This document shows positions 16,070 through 24,746 of a stretch of 36,196 bases of DNA, piece after piece. Source of the DNA: Kiritimatiellia bacterium (GTDB lineage: Bacteria; Verrucomicrobiota; Kiritimatiellia; UBA8416; JABMPJ01); NCBI GenBank assembly GCA_016783675.1, contig JADHWE010000020.1, positions 1-36,196 of the forward strand. The letters run 5' to 3'. Each line of letters begins with the position of its first letter. The first letter of the stretch is position 1. The position numbers and the translations under genes were made by a program. The notes under the pieces are model-generated. The model was given only the letters and a program-made list of their open reading frames with translations. It was not told where the DNA came from and did no database searches.

Positions 16070-19000
16070 TCATCTGACGACAACCCGGAAGCCGGTGTGG
16101 TAGACCTGTTGCCAGGGGGGGAATCCAAGCCGGTAGGAAGATGTGGCGCGGAAGGGGCGGTCGTGCCACGAGCCGCCGCGAACGGTCTTCTTCGAGAGAC
16201 TGCCGTTGTTGCGACCGTCTGTGGGGACGTAGGGATAGGGCCGGTAGTCGGACTGGGTCCACTCAGCGGCGTTGCCGTGCATGTCGCAGAGCCCCCAGGC
16301 GTTGGGGGTGTAACGCCCCACTTCAGCCAGGTGCAGCACACCATCGTTGGAGCGGGGATCCCTGAGTTCGTAATCCCACGAAGCGGGCGGATTCTGGATG
16401 GGCTGGGGGTTCACCCCTCTCACCGCCATTTGCTTGATGGTGGCGTCGGCCAGGTTGGCATGTACAGAGAAATTGCTGTCCAGCGTGCCGAACGAGAGCG
16501 GGGTCGTGGTTCCGGCCCGGCACGCCCACTCCCATTCGGCTTCGGAGGGGAGGGCGACGGTCTTGCCGGTCTTGCGGGATAGCCATTGGCAGAAGGCCTG
16601 CGCCTGGTGCCACGAAACACGGATGACGGGGAAGTCCATGTCGTTCATGTAGTAGCCGCGATGGACCTGGTCCTTGTAGTGCATGTCGTAGACGCCGTTG
16701 AGGTGGTCGGGGTCGAACTGGCGGTATTGGCGCAGGGTCACTTCGGTGACGCCCATCTGGAAGGGGGTATCGATCGTGACGCGCGTGACCGGTTGTTCGA
16801 CCGGCGTCTCACTGTTGCTCCCCATGGAGAATGATCCGGCCGGGATGGTGACCAGTGTCATGGCGACGTCACGTCCGAGCGCGAGTGTGTTGGTCGCGCC
16901 GGTCACGCTCTCTACCACGGGCGGTTCGGGGGCAACCACCACATTGGTAAGCGGCCGGGGCATCACGAAGGTTGTGTCCATGGTCTGGTTCGTCAGGATG
17001 GTCTCAGGATTGAAGTCAACGTTGGCATAACGTGCGCGCAGCTCCAGGCGACGTTCGAGCAGTGCCGGACGGGCGCGCGCCTCGGACCAGGTGGCATGCA
17101 GAGGCGCGTTGAGGTCGGCCCAGGTGGTGAGACGGTCCCATGCTTCCTGGTCGAGTTGAACGTTGTGGTGCCCCTTTTCGAGCATCTGGAAGAGTTCGCT
17201 GGTGCCGGCATGAAATTCGAGAGGGGTCAACAGGTGGGCGTCACCTTCGGGGCCGTTGCGGCGGACATAGGGGTGCAGAGCGGCGTAGGCCCTGGCGGCG
17301 GTAAGATCCGGGATGTTGCGCTGCTTGGATCCGTCGTGGCACCCGACGCAGTAGCGGTCGAGAACCGGCTGGACCTCGCGCTTGAAACCGAATCCGCGCG
17401 CGGGGCCGTGGAAGGGCTCCAGCTTGCTGGGTGGCCGCAGGGCGGCCTGGCAGCGTTTGAGCATAGGCGTCATGTTCTGACTCTCGTGGCACCCGATGCA
17501 GGAGAGACGCTCGCCGGGCATGGCGACGGTCCAGCTCCGCATGAGCTGGAGCGCGCGCCCCTGCGCATCGAGAGGCTGGATGCCAAAGGGCGTATTGGCG
17601 GGCACGGTGAAAAAGGCGGAGCCGTCCGATTCAACAGGCGCGGTGCCGAGCACCTGGCGTGCATCCCAGCAGGCTTCCATGCCGAGCGCGTAGTGGCCGC
17701 CCGCGTGGCGTGGGGCAAACTCGTAGCGGTAGATCCGCAGTCGCTTAACGGTTCCGCGTGGGACCCCGCGCAGCCCGGGGCCGACATGGACGTCATTGAT
17801 CAGGACGGTGGCCTCCTTGCTTTCCGGGTTGATGCGGTCGGGAAGCACGTAGGGCCGTTCCGACGCGCGCAGCGGAATGGGCTCGTAGTAGCGCGCCCCT
17901 CCGTCACGGGGCTTGAGACAGAGCATGTTGTCGAAGGTATCGACCAGGTAGAGGGCGCCGTCCCGTATGGCCAGGAACTGCGTCTCGCTGAGCGGATAGG
18001 GCTGGGTGAAATGAGGGCGGTAGTGACGACTGAGCCCATCCTCCACGATCGGTGCGACCGGTTTGCCGCGGGCCGTGAGCACCTGGACAGCCCCGTCGGC
18101 TTCGTGGCGCCCCCTGGCGGCGTCGAACAGAACGAGGGGACCGTGCTTGGACACGTCGTGATGTCCGGTGACGGTCGCGATGAACATGCTGGGGTGGCCC
18201 GGTACCTGGCGGGCGCCGAAGATACTGTTGGGCCAGTAGGAGTTGCTGCCGTAGAAGGCCTTCTGGTTGGTGCCGTCAGGATTCATGGTCATGAGAATGC
18301 GGCTGAAGTAGTGAGGCAGGTCGGCATACTCCCAGCGCGTGAACATGACGCGACCGTTCTGCATGACGGCGGGATGCCAGTCGGACTCCTGGTCGAAGGT
18401 GAGACGCTGGATGCCGGTCCCGTCGCTGTTCATACGGTAGAGGTTGGCCACGTAGCTGCCGCCGCCCACACACGGCACGCCCTGGTACGAGGCGGTGGAG
18501 GCGAAGATGATGCGGCCGTCGGGGAGGTAACAGGCATCGAAGCAATCGACATCCCGGCCCATATCGGGAGAGACGATGCGCGGGTCGCCCTGGAGGCCCC
18601 CGGTGACGGGATCAAAGCGCAACTCAAAGACGGCAAAGCCCTTGCCGTGTCCCGGCGCATTGGCCAGCGTCTTCATGTCGCGGTGCGACGTGAAGAGCAG
18701 TCGATTGCCGTCGCAGTGGAGGTCGACGTCGCCGATGAATGTGCCGGTGGGCTGGTAGAGCGGCGTGACGGATCCGTCACGCAGGGAGAGGATCACCAGT
18801 TCATCGTGGTAGTTGGGCTGCGCGACGCCCTCCTGTGACCGGCTGAATTCGGGCGGCAGGGATACGCGGGACTCCCAGTTACGGGCGAAACGTTCACCGG
18901 CCCGGGAACGCACGAGGAGGACCTTGTCGAAAGTGAGAAGGGGATTGGCCATGAGGGCTTCGCGCTTCAGCTGCTCGAATCCCTTGGCCTTGCGGTTCTC

Positions 19001-19243
19001 GATGGTCTCAAGCCGGGCCAGGAAAGCCGGGCCCTGCGGATAGCTGTCACCATGCACCTCGATCAAGTCTCTGATCGCGAGCTCAAGCGACGCCTTGTCG
19101 CCTTCGTGCTCGGCCCGATGACCACCCGTCTTAAGAGGGCCGTTGAGCACCCCGTCATTGCCATCGCCCGGCCCGGCCCCCTCGCATGGAAGGACCAGGA
19201 GCAGGGCTGTGATGGCGAGTACGCTTGTGTGACCAATACGCAT
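16070..19243 (-). CDS. Secreted HzsA-like di-haem protein fused to an FGE-sulfatase (SUMF1) domain
   Basis: Start chosen at ATG 19243, which yields an export signal (RIGHTSVLAITALLLVL) and a 1057-residue protein; the open frame reaches further upstream without coding character. Residues about 150-480 look like a TolB/WD-type propeller. Residues about 490-640 match the middle domain of hydrazine synthase alpha (RSWTVAMPGERLSCIGCHE), with haem motifs CIGCH at 582 and CVGCH at 632. From about 785 to the end is a formylglycine-generating-enzyme fold (IPAGSFSMGSN, LPSEAEWEWACRAGT, GGSWHD, TGFRVVV). The catalytic cysteines of true FGE are missing (RATSSYRLGF there), so sulfatase activation is unlikely. 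No HzsB or HzsC partner is present, so anammox chemistry is not implied. Such fusions are, from memory, frequent in PVC bacteria and uncharacterised. Confidence 0.8.
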   Translation of the reverse strand: MRIGHTSVLAITALLLVLPCEGAGPGDGNDGVLNGPLKTGGHRAEHEGDKASLELAIRDLIEVHGDSYPQGPAFLARLETIENRKAKGFEQLKREALMANPLLTFDKVLLVRSRAGERFARNWESRVSLPPEFSRSQEGVAQPNYHDELVILSLRDGSVTPLYQPTGTFIGDVDLHCDGNRLLFTSHRDMKTLANAPGHGKGFAVFELRFDPVTGGLQGDPRIVSPDMGRDVDCFDACYLPDGRIIFASTASYQGVPCVGGGSYVANLYRMNSDGTGIQRLTFDQESDWHPAVMQNGRVMFTRWEYADLPHYFSRILMTMNPDGTNQKAFYGSNSYWPNSIFGARQVPGHPSMFIATVTGHHDVSKHGPLVLFDAARGRHEADGAVQVLTARGKPVAPIVEDGLSRHYRPHFTQPYPLSETQFLAIRDGALYLVDTFDNMLCLKPRDGGARYYEPIPLRASERPYVLPDRINPESKEATVLINDVHVGPGLRGVPRGTVKRLRIYRYEFAPRHAGGHYALGMEACWDARQVLGTAPVESDGSAFFTVPANTPFGIQPLDAQGRALQLMRSWTVAMPGERLSCIGCHESQNMTPMLKRCQAALRPPSKLEPFHGPARGFGFKREVQPVLDRYCVGCHDGSKQRNIPDLTAARAYAALHPYVRRNGPEGDAHLLTPLEFHAGTSELFQMLEKGHHNVQLDQEAWDRLTTWADLNAPLHATWSEARARPALLERRLELRARYANVDFNPETILTNQTMDTTFVMPRPLTNVVVAPEPPVVESVTGATNTLALGRDVAMTLVTIPAGSFSMGSNSETPVEQPVTRVTIDTPFQMGVTEVTLRQYRQFDPDHLNGVYDMHYKDQVHRGYYMNDMDFPVIRVSWHQAQAFCQWLSRKTGKTVALPSEAEWEWACRAGTTTPLSFGTLDSNFSVHANLADATIKQMAVRGVNPQPIQNPPASWDYELRDPRSNDGVLHLAEVGRYTPNAWGLCDMHGNAAEWTQSDYRPYPYVPTDGRNNGSLSKKTVRGGSWHDRPFRATSSYRLGFPPWQQVYHTGFRVVVR

Positions 19244-19417
19244 GAGAAGATAGCATAGCCGATGAAGGGGAGCTGAACAATGGTTGGGCGGAAGATCCTC
19301 CCCCCTCCGCCCTTCACATCCGCTGGCAGATCCACTACGCTTCTCTCTATTCTGATCGTGCCTGTTGGATCGCTCGGTGTAGAGGGGCCGCGACAGGCAA
19401 CCCAGGGGAGCGTGACC

Positions 19418-20263
19418 ATGTTGGAGTTTCATGTTGATGAATCACTGTGTACGCACTGCAAGGAATGTGCTCGCGATTGTCCTTCGCGGGTCATTGCGCT
19501 TTCGGACGACGGCATCCCGTCGTTGACGCCTGAAGCCGAACAGAACTGCATCCGCTGCCAGCACTGCCTGGCGATCTGTCCGACCGGCGCCATCTCGATC
19601 CTGGGCAAGCAGCCGGGCGATAGCCTGGTGCTCGATCCCTCCGCATTGCCGACGCTGGATGCCATGGAGCAGTTGGTCTGCGGGCGACGGACGACGCGGC
19701 GCTACAAGCCGGAGAACGTGTCGCCGGAGACCATCCAGCGGCTGCTCGACGCGACGGCTCACGCGCCGACCGGTGCGAACCGGCGCGCGCTTACCTTCGC
19801 CGTGATCGATGATCGCGATGAGATGAAGTCAATCCGCCAGCGCGTCATGGAAGCCCTGCAATCTGCCATCGAGGCCGGGTCCGTTCCCGAGGAGCTAGCC
19901 TACCTGCACGCGGCCGTTCCCGCCTTCTTCAAATACCGGGCCGATCTTGTCTTCCGCGGCGCGCCCCACCTGCTGCTCGTCTCCGCTGGACCGGATGCGC
20001 TCTGTCCCAACGAAGATGTTGTCATTGCGCTATCGACCTTCGAGATGCTCGCCACCGCTGCCGGCCTCGGCACCACCTGGTGTGGTATGCTGCAAATGGT
20101 GCTCGAAAGTGTGCCCGAACTGAAGTCCCTGTTTGACCTGCCCGACGATCATACCTACTACGCCATGCTCTTCGGCATCCCCAAAGTGAAATACGCCCGC
20201 GCCACCCAGCGAAAAGGCAGCGCCACCATCCAGCGCCTGACCGCCGGAGACAAGAAGCCATGA
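19418..20263 (+). CDS. Nitroreductase with N-terminal double [4Fe-4S] ferredoxin domain
   Basis: Residues 1-60 carry two ferredoxin motifs, CTHCKECARDCP (C11, C14, C17, C21) and CIRCQHCLAICP (C44, C47, C50, C54). Residues about 85-275 form an FMN-dependent nitroreductase domain (GRRTTRRYKPE, APTGANRRA). The clusters probably relay electrons from a ferredoxin to FMN for reduction of an unknown electrophile. ATG 19418 follows GGGGAG and begins directly before the first cluster; the open frame upstream looks noncoding. It precedes a flavin-reductase-fold gene by 25 bases, so the two are probably cotranscribed, and is divergent from the HzsA-like gene. The architecture is clear; the substrate is not. 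Confidence 0.88.
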   Translation: MLEFHVDESLCTHCKECARDCPSRVIALSDDGIPSLTPEAEQNCIRCQHCLAICPTGAISILGKQPGDSLVLDPSALPTLDAMEQLVCGRRTTRRYKPENVSPETIQRLLDATAHAPTGANRRALTFAVIDDRDEMKSIRQRVMEALQSAIEAGSVPEELAYLHAAVPAFFKYRADLVFRGAPHLLLVSAGPDALCPNEDVVIALSTFEMLATAAGLGTTWCGMLQMVLESVPELKSLFDLPDDHTYYAMLFGIPKVKYARATQRKGSATIQRLTAGDKKP

Positions 20264-20288
20264 AAGTGACCTGAAAGGAGAACAAACA

Positions 20289-20789
20289 ATGACCGAGATT
20301 GATGTAAAGAAGCTATCCCTTGATGTCGTGGACCTGTGGATGAAACGCTGGCTGTTGCTGACCGCCGGTACCCGCGACGACTGCAACATGATGACCGTGG
20401 CCTGGGGGAGTGTCGGGTGCATGTGGGCCAAGCCCTTCGCGCAGGTCGTCGTGCGACCGCAGCGCCATACGCGCGGCTACATGGATAAGATGGACTCCTT
20501 CACCCTCTGCGCTTTCCCTGAAGCACACCGCAAGGATCTGCAGACGATGGGGACCACCTCCGGACGGGATGGGGATAAGCTTGCCCTGACCGGGCTCACC
20601 CTAACCGAGTCCAGCAAGGTGCCCGCTCCCTCGTACAAAGAGGCCGACCTGATCCTCGAATGCCGGACCATCTACTACCAGGATATGGACCCAGCCGGAT
20701 TCGTAGATGCGAGTATTCAGAAAAACTATCCCGCCGACGACTACCACCGCATCTACTACGGTGAGATCGTGGCCGCATTCGCCGACTAG
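20289..20789 (+). CDS. Flavin reductase-like FMN-binding split-barrel protein
   Basis: A 166-residue protein of the flavin reductase family: WLLLTAGTRDDCNMMTVAWG, then QVVVRPQRHTRGYMD and FTLCAFPE are the usual flavin-binding barrel strands. It lies 25 bases after the nitroreductase with its own AAGGAG ribosome site, so the pair probably share a transcript and perhaps a redox substrate or flavin pool. The length is that of the short stand-alone members of the family. I cannot tell whether it reduces free flavin or is a flavodoxin-like electron carrier. Confidence 0.8.
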   Translation: MTEIDVKKLSLDVVDLWMKRWLLLTAGTRDDCNMMTVAWGSVGCMWAKPFAQVVVRPQRHTRGYMDKMDSFTLCAFPEAHRKDLQTMGTTSGRDGDKLALTGLTLTESSKVPAPSYKEADLILECRTIYYQDMDPAGFVDASIQKNYPADDYHRIYYGEIVAAFAD

Positions 20790-20844
20790 ACCCCGTCCGA
20801 AAAGGGGTGGTAGGGCGAGCTGTCCCAGCGAGCCGGGCGACCTC

Positions 20845-20930
20845 AGATTAAGGCGAAAGATTGAGGCGAACAGATTAGGGGGGCACACGGCCTACCTTAA
20901 TCTTCCGCCCTGATCTTTCACCTTAATCTT
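20845..20930. repeat. Inverted AGATTAAGG-type repeats
   Basis: AGATTAAGGCGAAAGATT at 20845-20862 is inverted, with a base change, as ATCTTTCACCTTAATCT at 20913-20929. Two further ACCTTAATCTTCC and CAGATTAGG copies lie between. The element sits in the convergent spacer between the flavin reductase and amidase genes. ACCCC and GGGGT at 20792-20809 form a small stem but without a T-run. Confidence 0.6.
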
Positions 20931-20953
20931 CCCCCTGAAGCGGGATGATTGGG

Positions 20954-21841
20954 CTAGCTCTTGGTCGGCTTGGGGCGAGGCGCGAGAAGCACCCTGGTGC
21001 CCGGCGGGATCGCCTTCCAGTCCTTGATCGTATTGCCCTTGGCCTGTTTGCCACAGGGGAAGACGTAGGTGACCTCGGCGCTCCTGTACTTGTCGCGCGC
21101 AATATCCCAGGCCGAGCGTGTGGGAGAGATGATGTTGGCGTCGCCGGCGGCATACCACTGGGCCGCTTTGTCTTGCTCCGAGGCCGATCCGTACAGCACT
21201 TTGGCCAGGTAGGGATCCGCGTTGACGAGCCGTCCGGACTTGATGTCGGGATCGTACTTCGGCTGTTTGGTGAGACCCAGCTTCTGTCGTACCGACCATT
21301 TGGCGAAGAGCATGCCGCACCGCTTGCGACCGCGGTGCGATCGCTTGTGCCACCGGTTGGGCGCCCCGTAGGCAATCATCGAATGGGTGAGGACACGTTC
21401 GTCCGGGATCTTGTAGATGCCCTGCAGCTCGGCGACAAGTTCCTTCACGGCACTATACTGTGCCGCCGTGATGCCCCGGTTGTGGTAGCCGGCCACCTCG
21501 ATGCCGATGGCGCTGTTATCCATGTTGGTGCGCCCGTTCCACATGCTGCGTCCGGCATGCAAGGCGACCTTGCGGCGGTCGATGATACGGAAGACCTTGC
21601 CAATCTCGTCGACAAAGTAGTGACACTCGCCCAGACGGTGCACCTTGCCCAATGACCCCTTTCCGGGGCCCTCGGTCGTGTGCAGAATGAGATAGTCTGT
21701 CCGTGCCCGCTGCGCCCGCTGTCGGTTCAGCGGACTATAGTGGTCGACAATGTTGAGCGCCTGCGCGGGGAGAACACACACCATCCATATCGCCACGAAA
21801 GCGACCATAAGGCGTGGGATTCTAAGGAGGGCTCGATTCAT
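20954..21841 (-). CDS. Exported N-acetylmuramoyl-L-alanine amidase (Amidase_2 type)
   Basis: A 295-residue peptidoglycan amidase. Residues 1-27 are a signal peptide ending in PAQA. The catalytic domain (about 45-190) shows LILHTTEG with H54, EVAGYHNRG, and THSMIAYG with H153; C175 may be the third zinc ligand. Residues about 235-290 (SAWDIARDKY through PPGTRVLLAP) resemble a LysM-type wall-binding module. It cleaves the bond between muramic acid and the stem peptide. ATG 21841 follows GGGGAGGTGAGG and overlaps the stop of the exonuclease gene by ATGA, so the two are translationally coupled. Confidence 0.85.
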   Translation of the reverse strand: MNRALLRIPRLMVAFVAIWMVCVLPAQALNIVDHYSPLNRQRAQRARTDYLILHTTEGPGKGSLGKVHRLGECHYFVDEIGKVFRIIDRRKVALHAGRSMWNGRTNMDNSAIGIEVAGYHNRGITAAQYSAVKELVAELQGIYKIPDERVLTHSMIAYGAPNRWHKRSHRGRKRCGMLFAKWSVRQKLGLTKQPKYDPDIKSGRLVNADPYLAKVLYGSASEQDKAAQWYAAGDANIISPTRSAWDIARDKYRSAEVTYVFPCGKQAKGNTIKDWKAIPPGTRVLLAPRPKPTKS

Positions 21842-22359
21842 GAATACCTCACCTCCCCACACGCTCCCCGATGGTGCAGGTAGAGGCGAGCGCAGCCGAT
21901 CGCGTCGGAGAGCGCTTCGTGATGCTGCAGCGGAATACCGAGCCGTTCGCAGCAGGCATTCAGTCGGTAGGGCACAAAGCCTTTGGACTTATAGATGCGC
22001 ATCGTGCATTCCCATCGCTCCGCCAGCCTCAGCTCGTGGTAGTTGAGCTCGTAGTGCTCCATGGTTCGTCTGAGGACACTGCGGTCGAAGACCTCGTTGT
22101 GTGCCACCAGCGTACTGCCCTCAAGCCGAGCTCGAATCTCGGGATAGAGATCCCTGAAGGTTGGTGCCGAGACCGTGTCCTGCGGATGAATGCCGTGCAC
22201 AGAGATATTCATGCCGAAATACTCATTGTTCGGCGGCCGGATCAAAGAGCAGAACGTATCAGAGATCTCCCCATTCTCGACCCTGACAATCCCCACCGCA
22301 CAAGCGCTGCTACGCTTGCCCGTGGCCGTCTCAAAATCAATGGCGGTGAAATTCATCAT
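21838..22359 (-). CDS. Small DEDDh 3'-5' exonuclease
   Basis: A 173-residue DnaQ-like exonuclease, close to the minimal domain. Metal ligands are D8 and E10 (IDFETATG), D92 (NEVFDRSVL), H147 and D152 (HHEALSDA). The substitution CAVGIVRVENG after the first motif is typical of the PolC/DnaQ-like stand-alone group. It lies 13 bases after the YhcG-type nuclease gene and overlaps the amidase start. It is the second exonuclease of this family in the window and is clearly different from the one at 1633. Confidence 0.88.
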   Translation of the reverse strand: MMNFTAIDFETATGKRSSACAVGIVRVENGEISDTFCSLIRPPNNEYFGMNISVHGIHPQDTVSAPTFRDLYPEIRARLEGSTLVAHNEVFDRSVLRRTMEHYELNYHELRLAERWECTMRIYKSKGFVPYRLNACCERLGIPLQHHEALSDAIGCARLYLHHRGACGEVRYS

Positions 22360-22372
22360 GCTTTAGGGCAAC

Positions 22373-23479
22373 TCACTGTTCCGTGCGGGCGTCAACGCTT
22401 GCCTGTGCGAGTTCGAGCTGGTGTTTAAGTTCGTCCTTAGATGGCAAGTAGAGCTGGTATTTCGATGCGAAGATGTTGGCATCATCGGGTAGCGTCAACT
22501 CCACGAGTGCCTCGCTCTTGCGATGACAGAGGACAATGCCGATCGCAGGCAGTTCATCGTCGGTCTTGACGTAGCGGTCGAAGTAGTTGACGTACATCTG
22601 CATCTGACCCAGATCCTGATGCGTGAGCTTGTCGCGTTTGAGGTCGATCAACACGTAGCAGCGCAGAAGACGATTGTAGAACACCAGGTCCACGAAGAAG
22701 TGGTCGTTGTCGAAACTGAAGCGCTTCTGGCGTGCCTCGAAAAGGAAGCCCTTGCCAAGTTCCAGCAGAAAGTTCTCGATCTTGTCAATGATTGCCGTTT
22801 CGATCTCGTGTTCCGAATAGGCTGGCTTCTCTTCGAGTTCGAGGAACTCCAGTACCAAGGGATTCTTGATCAGATCCGCGGCTTTCTCCACGACCTGCCC
22901 TTCCTTCGCAAGACGCCTGATCTCATCTTCGTCCCGGCTGAGGGCAAGCCGTTCGTAGAGGGAACTGGCGATCTGCCTCTGAAGTTCACGCACAGCCCAG
23001 CCATTCTGTGCCGCCTCAATCTCGTAGAATCGGCGTTCCTCAACGCTGTCGATCATCAGGAGGGCCACATAGTGGGACCAGCCCAAGCAGAGCCCTTTGG
23101 CCAATTCGGCAGACAGTGTCTGCCGAATCTGTAAAACGCTGTCACTTAACTCATTAGCGCTCGACAACAATTCGGCAGACACTGTCTGCCGGATTGTCTT
23201 GTAGCTCAAGTAGAACGAGCGGAACTGACGAAGTGATCGTACAGAGAATCCCTTTCCGAGTTCCTTGGAGAGTCTCTCCAGCAATGCCGTGCCATATCCC
23301 GCACGGTCGGCCCCCTTCTGCTCATACTCGACGATATACCACCCGAACAGCCAGTTCCGCGCGGCCAGACTCGTGTCCACGGCACGCGATGCACGTCCCT
23401 GCATTTCCTCATGTGTCGTCCGGCACAAAGTGACCAGTGATTCAAAATCAAACTCGCTATCCATCAGTTCTCGGTCCAT
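22373..23479 (-). CDS. YhcG/DUF1016-type PD-(D/E)XK nuclease
   Basis: A 368-residue protein. Residues about 15-180 are the helical DUF1016 N-terminal domain. Residues about 205-355 are the PD-(D/E)XK nuclease domain, with the core FFVDLVFYN and YVLIDLKRD. Members occur near restriction and other defence genes, though their role is unsettled. The N-terminal domain contains a duplicated IRQTxSAEL stretch encoded by two near-identical 25-bp palindromes 66 bases apart. It is 13 bases from both neighbours, the zinc-ribbon gene upstream and the exonuclease downstream, so it is in an operon. Start could be 23479 or the second methionine seven residues in (ATG ending 23461). Confidence 0.85.
   Translation of the reverse strand: MDRELMDSEFDFESLVTLCRTTHEEMQGRASRAVDTSLAARNWLFGWYIVEYEQKGADRAGYGTALLERLSKELGKGFSVRSLRQFRSFYLSYKTIRQTVSAELLSSANELSDSVLQIRQTLSAELAKGLCLGWSHYVALLMIDSVEERRFYEIEAAQNGWAVRELQRQIASSLYERLALSRDEDEIRRLAKEGQVVEKAADLIKNPLVLEFLELEEKPAYSEHEIETAIIDKIENFLLELGKGFLFEARQKRFSFDNDHFFVDLVFYNRLLRCYVLIDLKRDKLTHQDLGQMQMYVNYFDRYVKTDDELPAIGIVLCHRKSEALVELTLPDDANIFASKYQLYLPSKDELKHQLELAQASVDARTEQ
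23104..23194. repeat. Two 25-bp palindromes inside the YhcG gene
   Basis: ATTCGGCAGACA-G-TGTCTGCCGAAT (23104-23128) and ATTCGGCAGACA-C-TGTCTGCCGGAT (23170-23194) have 12-bp arms around one central base. They start 66 bases apart, so both are read in the same frame, as IRQTLSAE and IRQTVSAE. They sit where the N-terminal domain normally continues straight into a GWSHY stretch. Confidence 0.85.
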
Positions 23480-23492
23480 TCACTCCATCCGT

Positions 23493-24374
23493 TCACTCTC
23501 CATCGACATCGACACTATCGGCGAGTCTGAGCAGCCGCTCCGTGATGGGCTGGCTCTTATCCACCGTTCCCACCAGCTCTTCCGGCAGATAAGGACCCTC
23601 ACAGTAGCTGATGGCCGTGCGAGACAGGGATAGGTCGCCCGGCTTGCCGAAGATGTCAGGTTTGTCACCGGCCAGGGCGATCATGCCCTCAACAAAAGGT
23701 TGTGGCAGCAAGTCCAGGACGCGTTGCTTATCATCAGGGGCGTGCACCGTGAAGGCGTGGTCGAACGCGTCATTACCGGTCGTGATTCTCTGTCCAGAGA
23801 CGAGGCCAAAAAGGCGCGCCAGCAGCGTCGTCCAGCTGTTCTGTAGAATTCGAACGTCTGCCGCAAGCGGGTGCCGGAAGTAGACACTCACACGCACATG
23901 GCACGACATGAGGATGGGGCCGGCGTCCCCCGTCAGGGGCTCTCTCTCCGTATGATCCACCCGATCCACCCTAACCAAACGGTCACCTATGTGGCCGCGG
24001 AATTCCTGCGCAGCCTGATTCGGAGCCCGCTGCCGCAGTGCCTCGTTCATCGCTTCGCATTCGCCACGGTCGAGATAGAAGCCCTTGCACTTCGGACAAC
24101 GGTCAAATATGAGATCCGGCAGCCGCAACAAGGTGACTTTCTCCATGCCCTGGGCAGTGCATTGGGGGCATTTTCGCCCCGGAAAGCGGTCCAAATAGAA
24201 CGGGACATCCACCGGCCCATACTCAATCGGACCCGCGGCCCCGGTGGCAACGGCCTCAAGCTCCCCGCGATCGAGAAACACGCCGTGGCAAGCGGGGCAC
24301 CTGTCAACAATGATGTCTGGGTCCGGCACCTTGATCATTTCAGTACCGCATCCTGGACAAGTGAGTGCTCTCAT
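23493..24374 (-). CDS. Protein with two TFIIB-type zinc ribbons
   Basis: A 293-residue protein. Two zf-TFIIB units make up residues 1-105, each with two CxxC pairs: C6/C9 with C26/C29, and C69/C72 with C93/C96. Each ends in the family signature CP.C.G.(F/Y)LDRGE. The remaining 190 residues are not recognised. They include the stretch ITTGNDAFDHAFTVHAPDD, which resembles the tail domain of some bacterial membrane-associated proteins, but no membrane helix is present. First gene of a tight minus-strand run with yhcG, exonuclease and amidase. The zinc ribbons are secure; the function is unknown. Confidence 0.8.
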   Translation of the reverse strand: MRALTCPGCGTEMIKVPDPDIIVDRCPACHGVFLDRGELEAVATGAAGPIEYGPVDVPFYLDRFPGRKCPQCTAQGMEKVTLLRLPDLIFDRCPKCKGFYLDRGECEAMNEALRQRAPNQAAQEFRGHIGDRLVRVDRVDHTEREPLTGDAGPILMSCHVRVSVYFRHPLAADVRILQNSWTTLLARLFGLVSGQRITTGNDAFDHAFTVHAPDDKQRVLDLLPQPFVEGMIALAGDKPDIFGKPGDLSLSRTAISYCEGPYLPEELVGTVDKSQPITERLLRLADSVDVDGE

Positions 24375-24746
24375 AAGCGTGTGGTCCTTTCCGCCGACCG
24401 GTGGCGCCAGCGCATTCGCCTGGACACCAGCACCTCGGCTCGCCGCTCACAGCAGTCACCCCGCAAGTGTCGCCGCCCTGTCAGATGAGCACTGCAGTTC
24501 TGTGTGTGAGACATAGAAAACAGAATAGACTCGGCTCTCAACACAATCAAGTACAGGCTGCCCCGGCCAGCGGTGTTGATCCTCCATGTGCCGCTTCACC
24601 AGGAACAACGGAATCACAGAAGGCTTCCACAACTATCCGCTTCGCACTCCTTCTTACACTTCCTTCGGACACTTTCTCGCCACCCTTACCCGGATACACT
24701 TACCCGACTCACTTCGATCGATTCATCCCCACTGACAAGGCAACCG
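24375..24746. other. Intergenic region with no identified feature
   Basis: The 372 bases between the DUF2293 gene and the zinc-ribbon gene are lower in GC than their surroundings. I see no convincing frame, RNA gene, hairpin terminator or repeat. It presumably carries the promoter for the downstream minus-strand operon. Confidence 0.4.

Noticed and set aside
16070-16890. Functional sulfatase-activating enzyme
   Set aside because: The cysteines needed for formylglycine formation are missing and no sulfatase gene is in the window.
16070-19243. Anammox hydrazine synthase
   Set aside because: Only an alpha-like middle domain is present, fused to an FGE fold; beta and gamma subunits and other anammox genes are absent.
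19244-19432. Upstream extension of the HzsA-like protein
   Set aside because: The ATG at 19243 gives an immediate export signal; the 63 codons before it have no protein-like character.
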